A stretch of 64,000 nucleotides of DNA from Choanephora cucurbitarum. Lineage: Eukaryota; Mucoromycota; Mucoromycetes; Mucorales; Choanephoraceae. The position numbers and the translations under genes are program-made. The stretch spans positions 544,064 to 608,063 of the forward strand of contig JAIWNI010000004.1 in assembly GCA_025331435.1 (NCBI GenBank). The letters run 5' to 3'. Positions 55,728 to 64,000 of the stretch are shown here, piece by piece (within the stretch, counting starts at the first letter, position 1; each line of letters opens with the position of its first letter). The notes below the pieces were generated by a model. The model searched no databases and was not told the origin of the DNA. It saw only the letters and a list, made by a program, of their open reading frames with translations.

Positions 55728-55931
55728 CAGTACTACCCCGCAATAACTGAATCAATATTGCAGGGTTTTGGTGCCGTATGAACCTGAGAATGTAGTTACG
55801 TTAAGTATAGAATTTTCACATCATGTCATTGGTCCCTTCTCGATTCAAGCAGTAAAAAGACAAAAAGGTATTCTCGCAACAATGAACAACTTTGCATCCA
55901 TACCAAATTCTGCTATTGCTGGGTAGTACTG
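55728..55931. mobile_element. MITE family B, second copy, 204 bp
   Basis: Ends cagtactaccccgcaata and gctgggtagtactg, with TA at 55726-55727 and 55932-55933. About 85% like the copy at 27586 by eye, with the same internal landmarks (gttttggtgccgta, catgtcattgg). It looks older or independently diverged. Confidence 0.88.
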
Positions 55932-55959
55932 TATCAACATACGACTGCTCTGTTGCTGA

Positions 55960-57464
55960 GCTCTAACCATCAACCTTCTTGGTAAAGGTGCTTATCAGCT
56001 CCAAGAACAGAATAGCTTCTTCGTCTTCGCTTTCGTTTGCCTTTGTCAATTCTTCTGCCAAGATATTTCTTGCCTTTTTTTCTTCTCCCATCAACATGTT
56101 CTACTATTATACAAGAAAGCAGTTGGGGCTAGCCATGACTATGCTTTGTGTAGTAGCATTAAAGAAAGTACCTTTTGAATTTTGGTTGCGAGCAGCAAGA
56201 AGCGATCCTGGCAATCAATAACCCATTTTTGAATTGAAGAAGCCACCAGTTAGTTTGATATTATCAAAACCAATTTCAACAAGGAAGCTCATTTTGGTAT
56301 CGCAGTTGATGATATAATTCAAAATCCTAAATGTAGGTTAAAGATTTAAGCTTTGCGCGATCATTATTACTAACATCTGTTGATTTTCATCAATTTCTTT
56401 GCCATTATTTGCCAAACGGATGGCCTGCTCGCGATATGCTTCAAGTCTTCCTCCCAATTGCTTGCCAGCGATAGTCAGCTATAAGAGGTATAAGAACTTG
56501 GAATGATACCCACTAACACTATTCGACATACCTTCATCCTATGGCGCTCAAGTGTTTTATAGTCGAAATATACAACGCGCTTCTTTGATAGGCATTCAAT
56601 GGTTGACTGTTCTTGTTCTGGATTAGTATCTTCTACAGCCTTTTCTTTATCTTTGGGTGTTGATTTGATACTTGTAAACACCTGTAAACTTTTTAAAAAA
56701 TTAATGTCAGAATAACAAAATAAATAGCACAGACACTTGCCGCTTTGATTCGCATGCTATCAGCTGCGGCCATGAACAAACGCTTCAATTCATCTCATTC
56801 TTTTTTTGTTGCATTTCCTATGCAGAATTCTTCTTTGTTGCCTTCAATAAAATCATAAAATGATGCAACTTCACTGTTGCTTTCGAGATACGAGCGTATG
56901 ACTAGTAACACAAAACCCTGTGTGGCATGATTTCGACGATGATACCGGATCGACAATTTTTGGCAGCAACAGAAGCGGTCCAAACTAAATTAAAACGAAT
57001 GAGATATCTTGAAAGAGAAAGCATAAACTTCACTTACAGCAACATGATTGTTTTGAGCGTTCTGGCGGTTGCTCCACTTGTCTTCTTCTTCAGCATAAAC
57101 AGGCCTTCTTCAAGTTCGTCTCTATCTCTGTTGTCGTCATATTCCTAAATTAACAACCGTTAATGCTCTGTTTTTACTTCAAAGAAAAAAAAGTATGAGG
57201 ATATAAAAATGTTCTTACAAGCAAAACATCATCTAGTTCCTGCTTGATGTTTGAGCAGATTCTTGCTGGTTTACCAAACAACGAAAGCCTTTTTTCTTTT
57301 CTGAATTGCTTGAGCAATTCTTCGCCAAATACCTCCTTCATCGAGGGGCTCGTTGTCTTGATTACTCGCAGTATCCCTTGGGCAGCGCTACAACAAGAGT
57401 CAGTAGGTACTACATAACAATAGCGGGTGGTAGCGGAAAAGGGGTTTGGATCCGTAGTGCCCAT
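55960..57464 (-). CDS. unrecognised multi-exon gene
   Basis: From ATG at 57464: MGTTDPNPFSATTRYCYVVP, KTTSPSMKEVFGEELLKQFR, LSLFGKPARICSNIKQELDD; then exons with EYDDNRDRDELEEGLFMLKK, GATARTLKTIMLL, HATQGFVLLVIRSYLESNSE, DELKRLFMAAADSMRIKAA, VFTSIKSTPKDKEKAVEDTN, KRVVYFDYKTLERHRMK, LTIAGKQLGGRLEAYREQAI and finally ARNILAEELTKANESEDEEA near 56000. Introns are short with GT...AG borders. One or two stops near 56200-56340 make the 3' end doubtful. No domain recognised; predicted soluble and helical. It might be a multicopy fungal gene. Confidence 0.4.
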
Positions 57465-57801
57465 TTTGAGAGAAAGAGAGAGAAAAGATGATGCACCCGC
57501 TTGTCAACTTCTTTGCTGTTTAAATACCTTGTTGACCAGTCATTTATATTCATGATAGAAGCAAGAAAGCAACTAGTATTTGATTTAGAGTCAGTAGAGT
57601 TGTATTGATTGATGAATCTTATTTTCTCAGACAAACTAAAGCTAAACAATTATTTTTCCATAATTTGGGTTAGGCCATAAGACAAAATAGGACTTGTAAA
57701 AAAAGCGAAAAACCAAAATCAAAGCCTATCTGCCAACAGCTCTTTTCTTATCTGAGCAACATGTATATAACCTCTAAACTAAATGCTTGAGCCAACTACT
57801 T

Positions 57802-58988
57802 TACAGGAAGTGTGATTCGAAAGATTTGCATTCTATGTTTACTTCTCACAAAAAATTTTCTTGCCAAAAAAAACAGGTATCATGTAACAATATGATAACT
57901 GAAAAACACTGCTCTAGACCAAAAGTATTGATTTCTATCAGAGTATTGCAAATCGAATAAGCTGGCAACTATGCAAATCATGAAACTAACAAAAGTCCTC
58001 TAAACTAAGACTCACAAAGAGATATCTTTATTCGAAGAGTAATTGCTATGTTAGCTCTCGAATAACTAAAAGTTTTGATACAGAGACTATCAAACTTATG
58101 ATTGCTTTTCCTTCCTTTAGTGTTCGTTTAGATCTATTTAGGTTGACTCAAAATAGCATGTGACTATTCTTTGTTTACCATAGAAATAGTTGCAATGGTT
58201 AAGATCAAAATCAGCGTATTGATCTTGTTCATAGCTAATCTTCGCCATAAGCAAGACAATCAGTTTTCAAGCCATACATAAGACGATGGGAGCCCAAAAA
58301 ATCATCCTTTATTTGACATTCTCAAGACGATATTAACCATCAACAATTACTAAAGTTATCAGCTTCTTCAAATTAGCTAGTCATTGATGATATAATTCAA
58401 ACTCAAAAGATATCAGGCTGTCAAATCAGCAAGGCAGTAGCATCATTTAAAGAGCTCTATCAACCGTGATGTTTAAAATCGCAGATAACATCTAACTTTG
58501 CAAATCAAAGATATAGTGTGTCTGGCTAACAACATCCATTAACATTAAACCTTGCACACATGCTTCATTGCTTTCAACGCATTAGATATGACTATGGAAA
58601 TAAGAGCAATGACTAGGATGATAAAAAAAAAGTATCTTTTACTGTGAAAAGCTTTGAATGTTCATAAAAAGAAAGCGCAATGTCTTTATGCTTGGGAGCA
58701 TGTTTATGAAGCAGCTATGAACTTGAAGAGAGCAAGAGCTCGAATAATGAAATGCCTCTGTTCATAGACTACTTGAGTTGCTCCCAACAGATCATTTGAA
58801 TGTAATCTAATCTGCTTTAATGATCCAACCAAACCTATAAAATCATTGACTTTGAATTGCAGCATTTCAGTGGTAATAAAGGAAAGACTGTCAGATCTAG
58901 TCAGGAGTTTCTTCTGCCGTAGATGTGGTATTATTGCTACAACGAAAAAAAAGAAAATATGAAAAGAAAACGACGGTTGTATTCTGAT
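57802..58988 (+). repeat. third copy of palindrome-arm segment 9736-10929
   Basis: Direct-orientation copy of the left-arm segment, about 97-98% identical by eye, with scattered single-base changes and a shorter A-run. It includes the last exon of the unrecognised minus-strand gene (58704-58920: LQFKVNDFIGLVGSLKQIRL with I-to-V). Left border at tacaggaagtg, right border near gtattctgat, exactly where the arm continues into the segment also found at 5563. No Tc1 or MITE is associated here. Confidence 0.93.
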
Positions 58989-59354
58989 TGACAAATAATA
59001 TAGAAAAAAGGCTACACTCAACAACAGCTTACTGCATAAAGGGCGCAGCTTCGACTACGAGCAAGTCCGGAGAAGAAAGTAATAGTAACTACCTTACTAT
59101 CAGTTTGATAATGGAAAGAACAGAAAAGTTTATATAGGGAGGATCAATTATATTTTTGCTATCATTTCACTGCTTAAAGGATTTTTGCTCTGCTTAAGAT
59201 TTTACAGCAACTTGATTTCCTTAATGCCAAGGAGTTTGAATTGTCTAGTCAAAAATATATTGAACGCTCATAGGACATACAGTTTGAATCCTTCTAAAAC
59301 TTATTGTTTCAAAAGTCCGATATTCTATATGAAGTGTGGCTCTGTTCTATGTTA

Positions 59355-59437
59355 TTTTTAATTCCTTTTTTTCTCTCTCTCTCTCTCTTTCCCTTTTCTC
59401 TGTTTCTTACTTATAAAAGCTATTACTAGACATTAAC
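59355..59437 (+). promoter_or_regulatory. CT-rich promoter tract of the sphingomyelinase-like gene
   Basis: A pyrimidine run with (TC)9 at about 59371-59388 lies 50-70 bp upstream of the ATG. Such tracts near fungal transcription starts are common. No defined factor site. Confidence 0.4.
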
Positions 59438-61203
59438 ATGAGTAGCTCTGTACCAGCAGTACCCACTGTTCACCAAGTAAATGAAGAAGAAGAAGAAGAA
59501 ACAATAGATTCACCTATGCCAACAGAGCCTTATCATGACGATGACGATGAAGATACACCAGAAGATAACAATAATAATAGAATGCCACCTCAAAATTCAT
59601 ATGAAGCTAGTGTAATCAGCGTTCAATCCAATCCTCCACCTTATGAACTCTATCCTCCTGCAAAGACGGTATTTGGACGATTCTTTAATTGGGTACGCCA
59701 GATTCCCCAATGGAATACGCATCAACCAATTTATTTACCGACCATTCATAATTCCAACAGCAGTAGTGGTAGGTCCATTTTTAGTTTGGGAAGACGGCAC
59801 AGGAGAACCGATTCTACTGCAAGTAGTATATCTTCCACTGAATCTGTCTCTTGTTGGTCATATTATTATTATGCAATCAAAGATCGTTTACCCGAATGTC
59901 CTCGTTTTGTTCTACCTTCTGTTTTAGCTAAGCATCGTATTGGCCTGATTGTACTCTCTGTCTTTTGTCTTGTCTTGTTCAGCTTCCTCTTGTTTTGCTC
60001 TGTCTTCTTTTCACCCACAGATTATCCTGCCCCTGTATTTCCTGATAAAGTGACCAATACCACAGCTCGATTTCTGACCTTGAACATCTTTATGCGTCCT
60101 CCTTTGATCAAGAATAACTGGTCGGACTATAAAGATGATCGCTTGGCCTATATTGAAAAGTATATCTTACCCGAATATGATGTCATTTGCTTTCAAGAGT
60201 CCTTTGCGTTTGCTTCTAGAAGAAAGGACAGGCTCATTACAACAGCCAGAAAATTGGGATTTAATTACCATGTAGAATCACCTCGTAAATATCCTTGGAA
60301 TATAGGTGTTGACGGTGGTCTCTTGATTCTCTCTCGATTTCCTATTCGACAAGCAGATGTCATTGAATATCCTCGTGGACAACATAGTGATTGGTAAGTC
60401 TTTGTCTTGCTAGGCGCTTTATTTTTTTCTAATATAGTCTATAAAGGTTATCTATTAAGGGAGCATTGCATGCGCATATTGAATTGAACCCTACAAAGAA
60501 AGTGCATCTCTATACCACACATACACAAGCTTCTTATGACCTTAACAATGTGGTAAATGAAGATGATACTGCCATTCGCCTCTCTCAATTTGCCATTCTT
60601 CATCAATTTATCTATGACACCAGTCGTCTAAACGATAATCAAGATCCTATCATGGTTGTAGGTGATCTGAATGTAGATGCAGCCATTCACCCTGTTGATC
60701 GACCCATTACCCAACCCTCCAAAGAGAGTTCATCCGAATATCTCAAGATGGTTGATGTCATTCGGGGTGTAGGTGCGGCTAAACTGAATCAATCAAAGGA
60801 TGATCGCTGGTTCGAACATCCTTGGAAACTAACTAACATGACAGATGTGGTCTATGATCACTATGGTTACCATCCTGTCACTTTTGGTGATTATCTTATT
60901 AACGAACAAGGTGATCTTGCACCTGCTGAAACTGTACTGACCAATTGGGATGTTCTGATGACTGTTCAGAGTATCGATCGTATCTTCTTGGCAACTCGCA
61001 ATGATACACACACAGCCACCTTGACACAGCCTAGAGTAGAGAAATTCTGGGTCAAGGAAAATGATCAGATGAGTGCAGAAGAGAAGCAAAAGACAGGCTT
61101 CACACAGATTTCTGGTAAGTTAGAGAGTGAATATAGAATGAGTTTCTCTAACGTTTGTCCTTTAGACCATTACGGTATCAGTTGTGATATTCAAGTGCTT
61201 TAA
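59438..61203 (+). CDS. neutral sphingomyelinase-like EEP-family phosphodiesterase, membrane-anchored
   Basis: Exons 59438-60393 and 60447-61203 (53-nt intron), about 570 residues. Residues 1-150 are acidic and low-complexity (EEEEEETIDS, DDDDEDTPEDNNNN) with a PPPYELYPP motif. One membrane segment lies near 167-192 (IGLIVLSVFCLVLFSFLLF). The Mg-dependent endonuclease/exonuclease/phosphatase fold follows: LTLNIFMRPP (~214), VICFQESFAF (Glu ~254), GVDGGLLILSRFPI, HLYTTHTQASY, IMVVGDLNVD (~389), QSIDRIFLAT (~494), CPLDHYGISCDI (Asp-His ~559). All catalytic motifs are present. The family splits sphingomyelin or inositol-phosphosphingolipids to ceramide at membranes; the exact substrate in this organism is inference. 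Intact, convergent with the next gene. Confidence 0.9.
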
Positions 61204-61286
61204 AAAAATTTTCCCCATTTGTGTATAAATTATAATAAAAAAAAAGTGTTGTCTTCTTTCTATTCTACAGCTTATATTTTGTTTAT

Positions 61287-61559
61287 TTACATCAAGTTTT
61301 TGTATTTTTCAGCTAACTTGGGATCGACGAATTGCCATTCCCAAACAGGCTTTGGTTGTGTCTTTTCACGGTTGACCTTTTTGAATAGAACACCCTCTCC
61401 TTCAAGTGATTTAAGTACTTTTTGCTTCAAGTGTGTCTTGCTGATGAACTGTTGAGGATAAGTTGGAACGTAGTTAAATAAGGTCTGTGTTGTCATGGGC
61501 CCATTCTTGGCAATCAAGTGCTTGACAAGTTTTCCAGCAGAGTGAGTAGGTGCGGACAT
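61287..61559 (-). CDS. small winged-helix-like protein, 90 aa, not named
   Basis: MSAPTHSAGKLVKHLIAKNG from an ATG preceded by a purine-rich leader, then TTQTLFNYVPTYPQQFISKT, HLKQKVLKSLEGEGVLFKKV and PKPVWEWQFVDPKLAEKYKN. The helix-turn-helix then hairpin order (LKQKVLKSLEGEGVLFKK ... WEWQFV) looks like a small winged helix. The basic charge and conserved look suggest a ribosomal or mitochondrial ribosomal subunit, but I cannot name it. The frame is open upstream to 61682, but only the 61559 start gives a normal N-terminus. Its stop lies 84 bp from the convergent sphingomyelinase stop. Confidence 0.7.
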   Translation of the reverse strand: MSAPTHSAGKLVKHLIAKNGPMTTQTLFNYVPTYPQQFISKTHLKQKVLKSLEGEGVLFKKVNREKTQPKPVWEWQFVDPKLAEKYKNLM

Positions 61560-63116
61560 GGTGTATTCAAATAAAACAAAAAGAGAGAGAAAGAAGTGAA
61601 CAGAAAAAAAGCCCCCAGTCACTTGAAAAAATATAGTTAGACATTTTTTAAGAAAAAAAAAGAAGCCAAATAGTGTATGCAAACTAACTGTCTTTATTTT
61701 TAAATGCTAAGGGTTGATGGAACCGAAAACGAGATGACGAACACCTTAATTCTTGAATCAATTGAGCGTTGAGTAATATAGAAAGAGGGAAGAGGCTGGT
61801 GTTGTTATATGAGTATACAAACTATCTTGACTATAACATAGACTGATATTGTCAAATTAAACTTGTTTAGCATGTAAGCTTGTATTTCTTAGTCTGACTA
61901 CTGAGCTATTGAGCTATCACTATGTTTTTTTCCAGCAATTCTTTTTATGGCAGAGAGCTATATAATGTGTTTTTCTATAATCTCAAAGGGCATGCTTTGA
62001 TATCCTCAGTCCGTTCAAAGTTTGTGGGAAAAGCCAAACCAAGAGTTTAATACTATCTGTCATATTAGACTTCTAAACCTCCTTTGAATAATATAAAAGA
62101 ATGTGATTGTAAGGCATTGTAGCTCTTTCGCAAATGTTGTTGAATAGTGATCAGAATGCACTGAAGTATGTACTTTGTACAGTCTTTGAGCAAACAACAA
62201 GCTACTAAAAGTAAACAAGGCAAAGCCATCTTTGTAGGTAATAGAGAAAGCAACAAACACTATTGTCTTGCATCTTCTCTTCATTTTTGACGCAAGTGTT
62301 ATCTCTTAGAATAGAATTTTCGTTAAAATGACAGCGCTCTTTTCTTGTTCTGATAAATAACGATAAATCCAGGCCCAAACAACCTTAAACAAAAACAAAA
62401 GTATTCAAGTGAATTCAATTTGATGAACATTGCAACCGTTATGTGGTATAATAAGATCTTTGGACTGCTAGTAAAATCTCTTTGATACTCAATGGCTTGG
62501 AGATTAACAAATGGATAATCTTCCTAGGCAAGTAGCTTATTTCACGGAATTTAAGAGCAAAGTATTTTGGACTACCGAGTTTAATCTCGGTTTTAGCGCG
62601 AAAGAATGAGCATCTTTTGAAAAGCTGAATGAACTCATCGTGTTGTTCGAAAGCACTCTAGAATTGTAGTTTCGTTTAATGTATCTAAAAAGAAAAGGCA
62701 CTTTTTGCTTTGCTTTTGTCATTAAAGATGAAAAGCTTACATAAATGGCTGTCGAAAAGAAGCAAAAAAAAAAGGAACAAAGTAATGCTATTGTATTTTT
62801 CAGCAAATAAGAGAAAATTATTGAACAAATCTTTCAGCAACTACGACAGCGGATTTTTTTCTTCTTATCAGTTAATATATTAAAAAGATAAGGTGTCCTA
62901 AAAAACAGTCACCACCGCCTTAAATTCGAGTTGTAAAAAACAGTCACCGAGTTTCTAATTGTAAATGTTTGAAAAACTGCAGCTGATTTTTTTGCTCTTC
63001 TAAAAATTAGTTTTCCCCCTTTTTTCTAATAGTGAGTACTATAGCTTTGGACTTTTAGTTTATTATACTGCTTTTTGATCATTAAGACTTTGACAGATAC
63101 TTTAAAAACTAAAAAT
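61560..63116. other. intergenic, no gene; short direct repeats near the Helitron
   Basis: AT-rich with no supported coding region. Near the right end taaaaaacagtcacc occurs twice (about 62903 and 62935), 32 bp apart, roughly 180 bp upstream of the Helitron ORF. No tRNA was found. Confidence 0.45.
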
Positions 63117-64000
63117 ATGAGCGATTCACCAGCTGTTTTCTGCGCAGCATGTAACGAACCGGGTCATTCTCGCAGAACATACCGATTTTGTCGAATGAAC
63201 CCACGCAACCAAGTAGATGAAGATGTTCAAATGGAAGAGGTTCAACAAGAACAAACTCAGAACGATGTGGTTGTTTGTTCTGCATGCAATGAGCCTGGAC
63301 ACTCTCGCCGAACCTTTGCTGGATGCAGAATGAATCCACCTTTTCAAGATATGAAAGTAGAAGGGCAACCTTCTGCTGTCGAAGTTTGTGTCAACCGCGT
63401 AATAGAATGTCATTTAAGACGAACCAGCAGACTCTGTCCTCTCAACACTCAAAACACTAGAAATGTTGCAAGAGATTTAAGTGCTGTACCTTCTATGAGA
63501 TTTGATTGTGGTTCAATGAGTTGTATTTGCGATCGTTGTGGTGCTTTGATGTGGATTAGGGAAAGGGCTTCTGGCAGTAGCAAAATTCATCCTGTGTTTC
63601 AATTGTGTTGTTGTAAGGGTGAGTCAATTTTAAGTCCTTTGCAACCTACACCACCAGAAATTGCAGATCTTCTCAAGGGAAGCAATAGTACTTCCAAAGA
63701 GTTTCGAAGTAATTATTAGAATGTACAACAGCTCTTTGAGTTTCACTTCTTTTGGTGTAAACCTTGATTTGAACTTAGCTAATAGTCGAACTGGCTCTTA
63801 CACCTTTCGAATTCAAGGCAGTCCATATCATTTGATCGGATCTGCTATTCCCTCTGATAATTCGAGCCCTAAGTTTGCACAGATCTACATTTTTGACACT
63901 GAGCATGAATTGGAAAATCGACATGCGATTGCACAAAATGTAGACCGTTCAACTCTATTAGCAATTCAGAATATGATGCATCGAGTTAACCCTTTTGTTG
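63117..64000 (+). pseudogene. Helitron Rep/helicase ORF, 5' part, runs off the window
   Basis: ATG at 63117: two zinc knuckles with shared spacing (CAACNEPGHSRRTYRFC and CSACNEPGHSRRTFAGC, 45 residues apart), then CDRCGALMWIRERASGSSKI, FQLCCCKGESILSPLQPTPP, LLKGSNSTSKEFRSNY and TAG at 63717-63719. One base out of frame it continues RMYNSSLSFTSFGVNLDL, GSYTFRIQGSPYHLIGSAIP, PKFAQIYIFDTEHELENRHA to the window end. This is the N-terminal half of the Helitron helicase-like protein. A single extra T in aattattag explains the break. The rolling-circle HUH motif and helicase would lie beyond 64000. Confidence 0.8.

Overview
The window looks like nuclear DNA of a filamentous fungus, most likely an early-diverging one of the Mucoromycota (Mucorales-like). 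The reasons are an AT-rich background, compact intron-bearing genes (GT...AG introns of about 50-95 nt), clearly fungal housekeeping proteins, and a mixed transposon load (Tc1, pogo-type MITEs, MULE, L1-type LINE, Helitron). The species cannot be told from the sequence alone. No rRNA gene, canonical tRNA or CRISPR array was seen.

Layout. 0.6-5.2 kb: two divergent housekeeping genes, a splicing factor of the RBM22/SLT11 type (minus) and the replicative helicase subunit MCM4 (plus). 6.65-17.6 kb: a near-perfect giant palindrome with arms of about 4.62 kb around a 1.51 kb unique centre. Each arm ends outwardly exactly at the terminal inverted repeat of a Tc1-like element, and each carries a broken copy of a fungal gene that also holds a pogo-type MITE. 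The centre holds a more intact relative of that broken gene. 17.6-26 kb: an unrecognised minus-strand remnant, a regulator-like protein with a duplicated conserved fungal domain, a degenerate acyl-CoA synthetase-like gene, and a convergent GH47 alpha-mannosidase. 26.6-32.6 kb: MITEs, a MULE transposase fused to an OTU-protease-like domain, and a divergent pair (PNPOx/Alr4036-like and JMJD7-like), all with in-frame stops. 33.5-45.1 kb: two L1-type LINEs in tandem, the first apparently complete and flanked by a 17-bp target-site duplication, the second 5'-truncated and frameshifted. 45.4-57.5 kb: a transposon graveyard (tRNA-like SINE candidate, DDE transposase remnant, second MULE, internally deleted Tc1, MITE) mixed with unrecognised multi-exon genes. 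57.8-59.0 kb: a third copy of part of the palindrome arm. 59.4-61.6 kb: a membrane-anchored neutral sphingomyelinase-like enzyme and a small winged-helix-like protein. 62.9-64 kb: the 5' part of a Helitron Rep/helicase ORF that runs off the window.

The housekeeping genes (splicing, replication, glycan trimming, sphingolipid turnover) are independent units, not a pathway cluster. The common theme is layered mobile-element activity. Tc1 and MITE insertions break one gene family, a long inverted duplication copies those breaks, and most broken ORFs carry stops best explained as CAA, CAG or CGA changed to TAA, TAG or TGA. The first LINE and the housekeeping genes are free of such stops. Exon borders below were inferred by eye from splice signals and reading-frame continuity.
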